DNA from: Haematobacter genomosp. 1
Lineage (GTDB): Bacteria > Pseudomonadota > Alphaproteobacteria > Rhodobacterales > Rhodobacteraceae
Assembly: GCF_002196855.1 (NCBI RefSeq)
Contig: NZ_NIPW01000023.1
Span: 1-64,000, forward strand
DNA length: 64,000 nt
Direction of reading: 5' to 3'
Below, piece by piece: positions 45,612 through 55,319 of the stretch (position 1 is the stretch's first letter; each line of letters starts with the position of its first letter). The translations under genes were made by a program, and so were the position numbers. The notes below the pieces were generated by a model, which did no database searches, was not told where the DNA came from, and saw only the letters and a program-made list of their open reading frames with translations.

Positions 45612-46455
45612 TTGGCGGACGCCTTCCGGCTTTCCGCCGCCGAGAGACCGCGCGCAACCGCCGCCGCGCCGGCCGCAGGCGTTCCCGCCGCCGCGGCGGC
45701 GGGGGCGACGACATAGCTGGCGAAGGCTTTCGACACCGAGGCGCCGGCCTTTACCATGCCGACCACTCTCGCGCCGCCGTCCCGCGCGCCTCCCGGCAGA
45801 CCTTTCGCATTGGCATAGGCGTTGGCGGCCACGGCGCCGACTGCGACCATGGTCTGGCCGAAGGATCCCGCCATCGACGGCACCTGCAGCAGCATGCCGG
45901 TTCCGACCATCGCCACGACGACGAAGGAGATCGCCTCCCCCAGCGTAGAGATGCCGGTCAGCGACCCCGGCGCGGCGAAATCGAACAGGACCAGCACGAC
46001 GCCCGACACCGCGGTCACCAAGAGCGGGATGAACGAGAAGGTGATCGCCTGCTTCACCCAGGCTTTGAAGATCGGCAGCGTTGGGGGGAAGAGCGCGCAG
46101 GCGATCATGGCCGACGCGATCACGCCGAAGATGGCAATGCCGATCTTGGCAATGCCAAGCACGAACACCGCGACGGTCGCCATGAGGGCGGCAATAAGAA
46201 AGATCACTAGCGCCGAGATGGCTCCGCTCACATAGCCGCCGCTCTCGGCGATGCTGTTGGAGACGTCGAGCACCTTGCCGTACACGCCATCCAGACCCTC
46301 GTAGAGGTTGCCCTCATGCTCGACGCCCAGCCCCGCGAGCAAGGCCGAGCCGATTTCGGCGGGCGTATTGGTCAAGGCATCATAGACCAGGGAAAAATTG
46401 GCCCATTTGCCGAAGAAGGTCGTCACCAGCCCAATCCTGATGCCGGTCATCAGCA
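45608..46455 (-). pseudogene. virB6: VirB6/TrbL-type membrane protein, 5' end lost
   Basis: VirB6 is the multi-helix inner-membrane component of the channel. The preserved part runs from MTGIRIGLVTTFFGKWANFS through SGAISALVIFLIAALMATVA and a series of helices to a Ala-rich tail. The usual first 80 or so residues with the initial helices are absent: the sequence changes to IS110-type transposase right after about 46455. virB1-virB5 and virD4 are absent too, so this is a remnant of a conjugation locus. Confidence 0.85.
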
Positions 46456-47340
46456 CTTGGCACGAACGACATTCAGGAGTTGTCAAAGACCCATGATGCC
46501 GTCTCGCGGGCCAAGACCGAGTTGTGGCAACGCATTCTGACACACTACCTGCCGCTCTACTTCCCGGAAGCCGACCGCTTCCACCGCAGCTCTCGGACGG
46601 ACTGGTTCCTGGCCTTCCTCGAGATGTTCCCACATGATCTCGGCGCTGACCAAGGAGGAGTTCACCAAGGCCGCTTGGGAGGTAGTCGGGCGCAAGGTCG
46701 AGAAGACCCTTATATTGTCAGATATTTATGAGACGGCAAAGGTATCGGCAGGATTGCCGGTATCGCCGGGTTGGGACGCCATCCGCATGTTTCGCATGAG
46801 GCTGGCCGAAGGGCGAAGCCTGATCCGGCAACGCAATGCCATTGAGGAGCGCGCCGTCGAACTGCTGAGTGATCAGCCCGACTACCAGCTGTTGTGCAGC
46901 ATACCCGGCATCGGACCGATCAACGCCCTGACCACCCTGGCAGAGACGGGAGACCTGCGCCGGTTCCGCCATCTCCGGCAGTTTCTGAAGTTCTGCGGTA
47001 TGGACCTCGCGACCGTTCAGTCCGGTATGTTCCGCAGCCGGAGCAAGATCTCCAAATATGGCAATGCCCGCCAGCGCCGCACGTTGTGGCTGGCAGGGCA
47101 AGCGGCGGTGCTGAAGAAAGCCACAGCTTCAAAGACCGGCAAAACCCGGATATTCGGCGCAAAGCCTATATTGCCATCGCTGCAAAGATGGCCCGCACCA
47201 TTCACGCCGTTATCAAATCCGGTGAACCCTATCGCCCCTTCTTCGAGGGGACGAGCCCAGGGGCGGAAGGACCTCTCTCTCAAAGGGCCGTGGAGGCGCG
47301 TGACGCGACCTCGTATATAATGTTCGGGCCTTCCGCTTGA
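46456..47340 (+). pseudogene. IS110-family transposase, 5'-truncated and frameshifted
   Basis: The text begins at NDIQELSKTHDAVSRAKTEL, runs through YLPLYFPEADRFHRSSRTDW, shifts near 46630, continues TKEEFTKAAWEVVGRKVEKT to LCSIPGIGPINALTTLAETG and HLRQFLKFCGMDL, and shifts again near 47135 to RRKAYIAIAAKMARTIHAVI and PYRPFFEGT. The N-terminal RuvC start is missing. It interrupts virB6. It differs from the other IS110 copies here. Confidence 0.82.
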
Positions 47341-47479
47341 GACTTCGGAGCTCGTCTTAAGGACGGTGAGGGCGGCAACCAGGCCGACCCTGTATTTGCT
47401 AGGGGAGACCACTTCTTGACGTAGAGCCCGCCTGGGCAACTATTCTTAAGGCACCGGGTCGCTCGGATGCCCCGTGATC
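47341..47479. other. IS-junction spacer
   Basis: No gene recognised; scar between the IS110 relic and an IS3 fragment. Confidence 0.3.
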
Positions 47480-47649
47480 TGACGCCCGAAACCGCGTCTC
47501 CTTCCCGAGCTAGGACGTTGTCGACTCTGATTGCCAATCGCTTGCCGCGCCATTCGATGATCTGGTTCAGGGACCGGACCACGCGTTCGGCGGGCAGCGA
47601 GAAGTCGACCTCAATGCCAGGCCTTCGCGGTTGAAGTCGTCCAGCACGT
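47480..47649 (-). pseudogene. IS3-family orfB fragment
   Basis: On the minus strand, LNVLDDFNREGL leads after a one-base shift into IEVDFSLPAERVVRSLNQII and EWRGKRLAIRVDN, the integrase-core segment of IS3-family OrfB with its second Asp. Both ends are cut: the 5' side stops at the IS256 fragment and the 3' side runs into scar sequence. Confidence 0.72.
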
Positions 47650-48036
47650 TCAGAAGTCAGAGGCGGCGGTCATCGCCTGCACCAACTCGTCCAAGCGGCG
47701 GGTCGGCACGCCACCGATCCAGGCTTCCTGGATCACCGCGACGAGCGCCCGCTCCGAGGTTTGCCGGGCTTCGAGGAAGCCGGGGAAGTAGCTGCCTTGC
47801 CTGAGCTTCGGCACCCGCAGGTTCAAGGTGCCCCAACGGGTATCGAGCGCGCGCTCTCGATACCCGTTGCGCCAGGGCGTGCGTTCACCGCTGCGTTCAT
47901 GCCGACCGGCGCCAATCAAGCCGTCGACATCACTCTCCATGATCAACTGAAGGACCGCCTCCGCAATGCCGCGCAGAAAGTCACCCTGATCATGCCTGGC
48001 CAGCAACTCGGACAGCTCCATGTTGGTCTTGGTCAT
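47650..48036 (-). pseudogene. IS256-family transposase, N-terminal part only
   Basis: The intact 128-residue frame holds ELLARHDQGDFLRGIAEAVL, LIGAGRHERSGERTPWRNGY, RERALDTRWGTLNLRVPKLR and GGVPTRRLDELVQAM, the N-terminal part of an IS256-family transposase. The catalytic DDE domain is missing because the sequence changes to IS3 orfB text right after residue 125. It lies against the cut 3' end of nhaC. Confidence 0.82.
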
Positions 48037-48109
48037 CGGGGTCTGCGTAAGTGTCGTGGTTGAAGCATCGAAACTTCACCTCGACCATACACCTCGATGG
48101 CCACACGGG

Positions 48110-48966
48110 ATTACACCGGCGACGGCGCAGGTCCGGCGCTATCAGCACCGCAAGGATGCCGGCGGCAATCGCGCCGGCGAAGATGGTGGCGAAGGGCGGC
48201 AGCCGCAGCAGCGCCAGCCCGATCACCACGGCAAGCGGCAGGAACAGCAGGGGCGACATGCGCACCACGCTGCTGATCGCGACGATCTCGCCCGCCACAT
48301 CCGCGTCTCCCGGCCCACCCAGCAGCCAGAAGACGATTAGCTCCACGGCGAGCGCGCCGAAGGAATTCGGCAGCGTCTCCCGCACGTGGTCATACAGATT
48401 GGCCCCGCCCGTCGCCGCGGCGAGGTTGGCGGAATCCGACAGGGGAGGCGTGTCGCCGAAATAGGCGCCCGAGATGATCGCCCACGCCCCGATCGTGGGA
48501 TCGAGGCCCAGGCTGATCGCAATGCCCATCAGCCCGACACCCAGCGTGCCGACCACCGTCCAGGAACTGCCGATGGCAAAGGACACCACCGCGCAAAGCG
48601 CCGTCGCCGTCACGTAGAAGAAGGCGGGGTCGAAAAGTTTCATCCCGTAGTAGACCATCGTCAGCAGCGTGCCGCTGAGCGCCCATGTGCCGATCGCGCC
48701 CCCACGGCAAACAGGATGAAGATCGCACCCAGACCGGCGGCCACGCTTTCCATCGCGGCGCGGGACAGCGACTCCAGTGAATGCCCGCGCCCGACCGCCA
48801 TCGCCACGGCAACCATCGTTGCCACGATCAGCGCGACCTGCTTCGGCCCCTCAGCACCGGCATCACCGAACAGCCGGAACGACAGCATGACCAGAATGAT
48901 CAGCGCGGCGACTGGCACCAGCGCCCCGAACAGGCCGGGAGGGTGGGGTGGAGCGGGTTCGGTCAT
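48110..48966 (-). pseudogene. nhaC: NhaC-type Na+/H+ antiporter, frameshifted and 3'-truncated
   Basis: The N-terminal part begins MTEPAPPHPPGLFGALVPVA and runs to AAGLGAIFILFAVG; a one-base loss near 48705 moves the frame to IGTWALSGTLLTMVYYGMKL, then FAIGSSWTVVGTLGVGLMGI and ISGAYFGDTPPLSDSANLAA, the signature of the NhaC family. It ends around 48110 where IS256-related DNA begins, leaving about 290 of some 450 residues. The gene is dead. Confidence 0.85.
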
Positions 48967-49349
48967 CGCGGCCTTCCGATCTGATGCCCGCTGGCATGGC
49001 TTGCGGTCTCACGTCCGGCGGAGGACTGCGCTGCGCCAGTCTTGCGCGATCGGGCGGGTTCGGTAAAGCGGTCTCAATCCCTGCGACATCCGCGCCCGGC
49101 GGCGGCGCCATCTTCGCCGGACATGTCCCACCTTCGGCTGTGTTTTGGCAAAGTGGGATCGTTGTCTGAGCGCGGGTGCTGCCCCTCGCTTCCATCCGCA
49201 CCGTGTGCGGTGTCATGACGACAATCATTGCGCCGTTGTGAGCCTAAGGCGCGTTATTTCATCATATACGCATATAATGGCTAATTTATTGGGCGAAATA
49301 CGCGCCGACTCCTGGATCGTGCCCGCCGTTTCACTCTGCATCTTGAATT
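48967..49349. other. Upstream region of the monooxygenase operon
   Basis: Between the nhaC remnant and the HpaB-type gene. The AT-rich segment around 49255-49290 (TATACGCATATAATGGC) could contain the promoter. A likely operator follows at 49350. No gene was recognised. Confidence 0.4.
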
Positions 49350-49366
49350 TTGTATACAGGATGCAG
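49350..49366. promoter_or_regulatory. GntR-type operator before the HpaB-like gene
   Basis: TTGTATACAGGATGCAG matches 14 of 17 bases of the site at 56569-56585 (read in reverse: TTGCATACAGGATACAA). It lies 35 bases before the monooxygenase start codon. TCTGCATC at about 49335 and GATGCAGA at 49360 also form a wider inverted repeat. The GntR protein encoded next is the likely binder. Confidence 0.65.
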
Positions 49367-49400
49367 AATAACGGCGACAGGATTCGAAGAGGTACGACGC

Positions 49401-50843
49401 ATGGCTCTTATGACAGCCGAAGAATATCGCGAGAGCCTTCGGGACGGGCGGCAGGTCTGGGTTTCCGGCGAGAAGGTGGAGGATGTCACCACGCATCCGG
49501 CGCTGAAGCCGATGGTGGATGCGATCGCCCGCATCTACGACATGCACCATGATCCGAAGACCCGCGATCTGATGACCTATACGCGCCCTGACGGCACGAT
49601 CGGCGCGCGGACCTACCAGATACCCACCACCAAGGAGGAGTTGCGCGCCCGTCGCCTGATGACTTCCGCGATCCTCGATGACATCAGCCCGACCATCGAC
49701 CGCTTCGGCGACGAGACGGTAACGCCGCTGTTCGTTCTGGCCAACCGCAAGGAGATGCTCGACAAATACGACGAGCGTTACCACAAGAACGCCCTTGCCT
49801 GGATCGAGCGTCTCCAGAGCGAGAACCTGTTCATGACCTCGGGCAACACCGACGTGAAGGGCGACCGCTCCAAGCAGCCGTGGCAACAGGACGACCTCGA
49901 CATGAACACTCGGGTGGTGGCCGAGACCGAGGAAGGCATCATCCTGCGCGGCGCGAAGTTCGAAACCGGCGCGCCCTACGGCCACGTTGCCTTCATTAAG
50001 CCGACAGTCGGCTACTGGTGCGAGGAAAGCCGCGATTTCGCCATCGCCTGCGTGCTGAAGCTGAACGCGCCCGGCGTGCGCCACATCTGCCGGCGCCGTC
50101 TGTCGGGGAACAACACGGACCTGAACGTGTTCGAAAACCCGCTTGGCGCGCGGTTCGATGAACTGGACACGCTGATCGTCTTTGACGACGTGCTAATCCC
50201 CTGGGAAGACGTGCTGATCTGCCGCCACCACGAACTGGCCGCCTACATCCGGTCGGATTTCTCGCGCTGGTCGGCGCAGGCCTTCCTGGTCCGGAGCCAG
50301 GCGAAGGCGGAGCTTCTGGTGGGCGCCGCGCTGCTGAACGCGGAGCAGTCGGGCACGCTGAACATCCCGCCGGTGCGTTCGAAGATCGCCCAGCTGATGG
50401 CCTACAAGGCGACGATCGACGGCTTCCTGCTGGGCGCGGAAGAGGCCTGCCAGCCGACGGAATCCGGCTTCGTCATGCCGAACCAGCAGATCCAGAACGC
50501 TGGCCGGGTCTACTGCTCCATGAACTATCCCAAGATGATCGACCTGCTGCGCGATCTGGTTGGCGGCACGCCGGTCATGCTGCCGGACGAGGCGATGCTG
50601 CGGTCCCCCGAAACCGGGCCGGACATCGAGAAGTTCTTCCGCGTCGGCAATGTCGATGCCGAAACCCGGCTGCGCGTCATGTCGCTGATCCACGATCTGA
50701 CGGCCTCCAGCTATGCCGGCCGCGCGACTTCCTATTCGATGTTTGCGGAGACCCCCGTCTTTGCGCAAGAAGGGGCGCTCTTTGCAGCGTTCGACAAGAA
50801 GAAGGCGGTCAATCGCGCGCGCGAGATGGCGGGATTGGCCTGA
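49401..50843 (+). CDS. HpaB-type flavin-dependent aromatic monooxygenase
   Basis: The 480-residue protein is of the HpaB/PvcC family: reduced-flavin monooxygenases that hydroxylate phenols such as 4-hydroxyphenylacetate. Family blocks include RDLMTYTRPDGTIGARTYQI-like text near residue 52, RLQSENLFMTSGNTDVKGDR, GAKFETGAPYGHVAFIK, DDVLIPWEDVL, and GTPVMLPDEAMLRSPETG near the C-terminus. It needs FADH2 from a separate reductase, encoded at 55320 in the same operon. GAAGAGG precedes the ATG. The true phenolic substrate is not known; the ABC importer genes that follow suggest it comes from outside. Confidence 0.88.
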   Translation: MALMTAEEYRESLRDGRQVWVSGEKVEDVTTHPALKPMVDAIARIYDMHHDPKTRDLMTYTRPDGTIGARTYQIPTTKEELRARRLMTSAILDDISPTIDRFGDETVTPLFVLANRKEMLDKYDERYHKNALAWIERLQSENLFMTSGNTDVKGDRSKQPWQQDDLDMNTRVVAETEEGIILRGAKFETGAPYGHVAFIKPTVGYWCEESRDFAIACVLKLNAPGVRHICRRRLSGNNTDLNVFENPLGARFDELDTLIVFDDVLIPWEDVLICRHHELAAYIRSDFSRWSAQAFLVRSQAKAELLVGAALLNAEQSGTLNIPPVRSKIAQLMAYKATIDGFLLGAEEACQPTESGFVMPNQQIQNAGRVYCSMNYPKMIDLLRDLVGGTPVMLPDEAMLRSPETGPDIEKFFRVGNVDAETRLRVMSLIHDLTASSYAGRATSYSMFAETPVFAQEGALFAAFDKKKAVNRAREMAGLA

Positions 50844-50865
50844 CACAAATCGAAGGGACACCCGC

Positions 50866-51516
50866 ATGACCGACAGCTGGCTCATACCCACGGCGAAAAG
50901 CACCCGCGACCTCGTGTTCGACATGTTGCGCGACCGCATCCTGAGCGGTGAGCTGCGCCACGGCGAGAAGCTGTCGGAGGTTCCGCTGGCCGAGCGTTTG
51001 GGTGTCTCGCGCACTCCGCTGCGCGAAGCGCTGGCCCGGCTGACGGCCGCGGGTTACCTACAGCCGGCGGAAAGCACCGGGCTGGTGGTGGTCGATCCGT
51101 TCCAGAACCTGGACGAACTGATCATCCGCCGCGCGGCACTGGACGCGGTGGCCGCGCATCTGGCCGCGCGCCGGGCAAGCGATGCGCAGCTCGCCGCCCT
51201 GATGGCGATCACCGAACAATACCGGCGCACCGATCCGCTGGACCTGGCCGAACGGCGCGGCCTGAACCACAGGTTCCACGCGGCGATCACCACTGCTGCC
51301 AATTCCCACCAGGTCGCCCGGGAGGCCGAGCATTTCCAGCTGTTCTTCGCTTCCGACCGGCTGATGCAGGCGCTGACGCCCGACGAGACGGAGGGGGCGA
51401 TCCGCGATCACATGCTGATCGCCGAAGCGATCCGCGCCCGCGATCCCTTCGAAGCGGAACGCCTGGCCCGGGAGCATATCTACGGCGCCTATCGCCGGTA
51501 CCTGTCACCGGAATGA
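50866..51516 (+). CDS. GntR/FadR-family regulator (FCD domain)
   Basis: The 216-residue protein has a GntR winged helix (residues about 10-75: LVFDMLRDRILSGELRHGEK, PLAERLGVSRTPLREALARL) and an FCD ligand domain with LNHRFHAAITTAANSH and a late RDHMLIAEAIRARDPFEAER metal-site block. Such proteins repress catabolic operons and release DNA on binding an acid. It lies between the monooxygenase and the binding-protein gene, all on one strand with short gaps. Two matching 17-base sites (49350, 56569) are probably its operators. Confidence 0.9.
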   Translation: MTDSWLIPTAKSTRDLVFDMLRDRILSGELRHGEKLSEVPLAERLGVSRTPLREALARLTAAGYLQPAESTGLVVVDPFQNLDELIIRRAALDAVAAHLAARRASDAQLAALMAITEQYRRTDPLDLAERRGLNHRFHAAITTAANSHQVAREAEHFQLFFASDRLMQALTPDETEGAIRDHMLIAEAIRARDPFEAERLAREHIYGAYRRYLSPE

Positions 51517-51555
51517 CCCGGCCAGCGTCAAGAACGTCCAACAAGGAGACCCGCA

Positions 51556-52587
51556 ATGATACGTCACACCCTGACTCGGCGCCGGATGCTGGGCCAATTC
51601 GCGGCCGGAACCGCGCTTGCCGTGGCCGCGCCGCGCATCGCCTTCGCCGCGGAGAAGGAGATCAGCGTCCAGATCTGGGGTTCCACCTGGACGGGCTCGG
51701 TGTCCAGGGTCGCGGCGCTGTTCGAGGAGCGGGAAGGCATCAAGGTGAACCTTGTCACCCAGTCCTCCGCCGGCGAGGGTCTGGTGAAGCTTCAGTCGAT
51801 GCGCGCCAAGCCCGCCGTGGACGTGTGGTTCACCACCTCCGCGCTGGCCGCCCGCGCGCAGCAGGACGAAGGGCTGTTCCTGCCGCTGCCCTATGACCGG
51901 ATCCCGGCCGCCGCGGCGATCGAGGCAACCGCTCGGTCCAGTCACTGGGCGGGGCTCTACTCCTACCCGATGGGCATCGCCTACCTGACCCACGAGGTGG
52001 ACGAGCCGATCACCGCGTGGGAAGATCTCTGGGAAGATCGCTTCGCCCAGTCCATCTGCGCGCCAGCCATGGGGCAATATCAGGGGCGCATGCTGGCGAT
52101 CGCGGCGATGATCAACGGTGGCGACCTGACCAACGTCGATCCCGGCTTCGCGGCGCTGAAGCAGCTCAGGGGCAATGTCGTCTCCTGGTATTCCTCCGAC
52201 ACGACGGCGCGGAAGGGCATCGCGCAGGGCGAGTATTCCGTGCTGGTGACCCCGCCCGCCGGCTACAAGATGCTGCTGGACAACGGTATCGCGGCGACCT
52301 TCGTGGCGCCGAAGCCCGCGCCGATGACCTATGACGCGATGATGCTGGTCAACACGCCCCGGCAGGAGGCCGCAGCGCGGTTCATCGACTTCTGCCTGAC
52401 GGAGGAGATCCAGAACCTGGTGGCCCAGGCGCAGGGCATGGGCGCTGTGCATCCCGCCGCCCGCTCTACCGACGAGATCCAGGCCGTGCTGCCCAAGCCG
52501 GAGGATCGCGTCGGACTCGACGAGACGCTGATCAACGCGAAGATCGGCGACTGGAACGAGCGCTTCAACCGGGAAGTCGTCTCGTGA
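51556..52587 (+). CDS. Periplasmic binding protein of a PotABCD-type importer
   Basis: The 343-residue protein starts with a twin-arginine-like signal (RRRMLGQFAAGTALAVAAP, cut after AFA) and reads like a spermidine/putrescine-type binding protein: ISVQIWGSTWTGSVSRVAAL, FEEREGIKVNLVTQSSAG, and GLYSYPMGIAYLTHEVDEPI. The first residues of the mature part (WGSTWTG) are near a binding pocket in this family. Its stop overlaps the ATPase GTG by four bases. Substrate unknown; polyamine, amino acid or aromatic amide are all possible. Confidence 0.88.
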   Translation: MIRHTLTRRRMLGQFAAGTALAVAAPRIAFAAEKEISVQIWGSTWTGSVSRVAALFEEREGIKVNLVTQSSAGEGLVKLQSMRAKPAVDVWFTTSALAARAQQDEGLFLPLPYDRIPAAAAIEATARSSHWAGLYSYPMGIAYLTHEVDEPITAWEDLWEDRFAQSICAPAMGQYQGRMLAIAAMINGGDLTNVDPGFAALKQLRGNVVSWYSSDTTARKGIAQGEYSVLVTPPAGYKMLLDNGIAATFVAPKPAPMTYDAMMLVNTPRQEAAARFIDFCLTEEIQNLVAQAQGMGAVHPAARSTDEIQAVLPKPEDRVGLDETLINAKIGDWNERFNREVVS

Positions 52588-53633
52588 GTGACGTCGATGG
52601 CCTGCACGTGCGCGGTGTCGTCAAGAAGTTCGGCGACATGGTGGCGCTCCGCGATGTGACCTTCGGGTTGAAACGCGGCGAACTTCTGACCCTTCTGGGG
52701 CCTTCGGGCTGTGGCAAGACCACGCTGCTGCGCGCCATCGGCGGTTTTGTCGACATCCATGCCGGCAACATCCTTGTGGAGGGCGCCGACATCGGAGCGC
52801 TCCCGCCTGAAAGGCGGCCTACGGCGACGGTTTTTCAGGGCTACGCGCTGTTTCCCCACATGACGGTGGCGGAGAACGTCGCCTACGGGCTGCGCCTGCG
52901 CAGGGTGCCCAAGGCGGACCTGACCGCCCGTGTGGCCCGCGCGCTGGACTCGGTGCAGCTGTCGCATCTGTCGGACCGGATGCCCAGCCAGCTTTCCGGC
53001 GGCCAGCAGCAACGAGTGGCGCTGGCGCGCTGCTTCGTGATCGAACCGCGCGTCCTGCTGATGGACGAACCCTTCTCCGCGCTGGATCGCAACCTGCGCG
53101 AGGAGATGCAGGTCGATTTGCGCAAGCTGCAACAGCGGCTCGGCATCACCACGGTCGTGGTCACCCACGATCAGGAGGAAGCCTACATCCTGTCGGACCG
53201 GGTGGCGATCATGAAGTCCGGCGTGCTGCATCAGTTCGACACGCCGGACGGCATCTATGACCGGCCGGCTACACGGTTCGTGGCAGATTTCACCGCTATG
53301 ACCAACCTGCTATCCGGTCGTCTGGACGGCAACATGTTCCATGCCGACGGGATCGGCGCCTTTCCCGCGCCGCAGGGCATCCGACCGGGCGACCTGCTGG
53401 GCCTGCGCCCCGAGGCGCTTAAGCTGCTGCCCGCCGACGATCCCCGCGCCCTTGTCCGGGGTCAGGTCAACTTCGCCGTCATGACCGGGGCGAACGCGTC
53501 GGTCGAGGTGTCGTTCGGCGATGCGGCGACGCTGAAGGTGGTGGCGCCGCGCCTGCCCGCGCCGCCGAAGGCCGGCGACAGGGTGGGGATCGCCATCTCT
53601 CCCCGCGGCAGAGCGACCCGGGTTCCGGTATGA
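52584..53633 (+). CDS. ABC importer ATPase, PotA type
   Basis: The 349-residue ATPase has Walker A GPSGCGKTTLLRAIGGF (about residue 37), signature LSGGQQQRVALARC, Walker B VLLMDEPFSALD and the switch His in VVVTHDQEEAYIL. A TOBE-like domain fills the C-terminal third, as in PotA/FbpC. It starts with GTG at 52584, overlapping the binding-protein stop, and ends overlapping the first permease start. It energises the two permeases that follow. Confidence 0.93.
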   Translation: MSDVDGLHVRGVVKKFGDMVALRDVTFGLKRGELLTLLGPSGCGKTTLLRAIGGFVDIHAGNILVEGADIGALPPERRPTATVFQGYALFPHMTVAENVAYGLRLRRVPKADLTARVARALDSVQLSHLSDRMPSQLSGGQQQRVALARCFVIEPRVLLMDEPFSALDRNLREEMQVDLRKLQQRLGITTVVVTHDQEEAYILSDRVAIMKSGVLHQFDTPDGIYDRPATRFVADFTAMTNLLSGRLDGNMFHADGIGAFPAPQGIRPGDLLGLRPEALKLLPADDPRALVRGQVNFAVMTGANASVEVSFGDAATLKVVAPRLPAPPKAGDRVGIAISPRGRATRVPV

Positions 53634-54505
53634 GGCGGATCCCCTGGACAGCCGCGCCCGGCTTCGTCATCCTCGCCATCCTGCTCGGCGCCTATGGCGC
53701 GTTCTTTGCCACCGGCTTCCTTACGCAGATACCGGGCACCGCCCAGCTTTCCGGCCCGCCCTCCTTCGACAACTACATCCGCTTCCTGACGGATGAGGGG
53801 CAGATCGGCCTGTTCGGCTACACCTTCGTCTTCGCGATCGTGGTGTCGGCGATCACCGTGGTGATCGGCTATCCGCTGGCCTATTTCCTCGCGCGCTCCG
53901 AAAACCGGCGCCTGCGGCTGCTGATCCTCGGCGTGCTGATCGCCACCTTCATGTCCGGCACCGTGACGCGGGCCTACGGCTGGATGGTGCTGCTGGGCAA
54001 CAAGGGTCTCCTCAATCAGCTCCTGCTTCAGCTTGGTCTGATCGACCGGCCGCTGCGCATCGTCTACCGCGATACCGGGGTGGCCATCGCGCTGATCCAT
54101 TTCATCCTGCCGTTCTTCGTCATGACGGTGGTGGGGGCGCTGCGCAACCTGCCGCGCGGGGTGGAGGAGTCCTCCCGCGACCTCGGGGCCGGTCCGCTGC
54201 GCACCTTCTGGAAGGTGACGCTGCCGCTGTCGCTGCCGGCCATCGCCGAAGGTCTTGCGCTGGCGCTTGCCCTGTCGCTGTCGGCCTTCCTGTTCCCGCT
54301 CATGCTGGGCGGCGGCCGGGTGCGCATGGTGGCGAACTACATCTACGAACAGATCTTCGTCTCCTTCGACATGGCTTTCGCCGCGGTGGTCTCCATCGTG
54401 TTCCTCGTCATGGCCATGCTGACGCTGGTCGCCATGACCAAGGGGCAGAAGCTGCTGATGGCCTATATCTCGGGCCGCTTCGCGCATCGGGGGGCTGCGG
54501 CATGA
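53630..54505 (+). CDS. ABC importer permease, PotB type
   Basis: This 291-residue membrane protein has six helices and the ATPase-docking loop EESSRDLGAGPLRTFWKVTL followed by PLSLPAIAEGLALALALSLS. N-terminal TAAPGFVILAILLGAYGAFF is the first helix. This is the PotB/family-type channel half. It overlaps the ATPase gene by four bases and the second permease gene by four bases. Confidence 0.92.
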   Translation: MRRIPWTAAPGFVILAILLGAYGAFFATGFLTQIPGTAQLSGPPSFDNYIRFLTDEGQIGLFGYTFVFAIVVSAITVVIGYPLAYFLARSENRRLRLLILGVLIATFMSGTVTRAYGWMVLLGNKGLLNQLLLQLGLIDRPLRIVYRDTGVAIALIHFILPFFVMTVVGALRNLPRGVEESSRDLGAGPLRTFWKVTLPLSLPAIAEGLALALALSLSAFLFPLMLGGGRVRMVANYIYEQIFVSFDMAFAAVVSIVFLVMAMLTLVAMTKGQKLLMAYISGRFAHRGAAA

Positions 54506-55293
54506 AGACGGGACTTTTCGGCAAGGTCATGTGGACGATCTACATGGTCGCGATCATGGGCTTCCTGCTCGCGCCGCTCGTGTTCGTCGTCTACTACTCC
54601 TTCCTGCCCACGGCATTCTTCAAACTGGAATGGCAGGGCGTCTCGCTGCGCTGGTATCAGGCCTTCTTCACGTCGGACGTGTTCATGCCGGCGCTGCGGC
54701 ACACGCTCCTGATAGCGGCGCTGGTCGTGCCGGTGACGCTGCTGGTCGCACTGCCCACCACGCATCTGGTTGCCTCCGGCCACGTCCGCTGGCTGGGGCA
54801 GGCGCTGACCGTGCCGGTCGTGGTGCCGGGGGTGGTGACGGGGATCGCGCTGATGGGCTTCTTCGCGCTGCTCAGCGTGGAAAATGCGCTCCTGAGGCTG
54901 GTGATCGGGCTCACGCTCTACTGCCTGCCCTTCACCATGCGGGCGCTGAACGCGGTCTATTCCGGGCTTGACCGCCGGCCGGAGGAGGCGGCGCGCGACC
55001 TGGGCGCCGGCCCGGCCCGCACCTACCTCACCGTGACCCTGCCGCAGCTCAAGGCCGGGATCCTGTCGGGTGCGATCCTGGCCTTCGTCGAGGCGGTGGA
55101 CAACTTCTCCATCGCGGTCTTCATGGCGGATACGGCGACCAAGACCCTGCCCATCGCCGCCTACGACCACATCCGCGACTTCGACGACCCGACCGTGGCG
55201 GCGATGTCCACCCTGCTGATCGTGCTGGCCTTCGTGCTGGTCTTCGTCCTGGAGAAGACGGTCGGGCTGGAGCGGATGATCCGGGACAAATGA
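54502..55293 (+). CDS. ABC importer permease, PotC type
   Basis: The 263-residue protein is the second channel half: first helix MVAIMGFLLAPLVFVVYYSF, then HTLLIAALVVPVTLLVALPT, the loop EEAARDLGAGPARTYLTVTL that contacts the ATPase, and a final helix LLIVLAFVLVFVLEK. It overlaps the first permease gene and is followed at once by the flavin reductase gene, so importer and reductase are one operon. Confidence 0.92.
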   Translation: MKTGLFGKVMWTIYMVAIMGFLLAPLVFVVYYSFLPTAFFKLEWQGVSLRWYQAFFTSDVFMPALRHTLLIAALVVPVTLLVALPTTHLVASGHVRWLGQALTVPVVVPGVVTGIALMGFFALLSVENALLRLVIGLTLYCLPFTMRALNAVYSGLDRRPEEAARDLGAGPARTYLTVTLPQLKAGILSGAILAFVEAVDNFSIAVFMADTATKTLPIAAYDHIRDFDDPTVAAMSTLLIVLAFVLVFVLEKTVGLERMIRDK

Positions 55294-55319
55294 ACATGAA
55301 CGTCAAGGAGGAGAGCGGC

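Noticed and set aside
53462-54487. 341-codon minus-strand frame opposite the first permease
   Set aside because: Charged, low-complexity antisense shadow of the permease gene.
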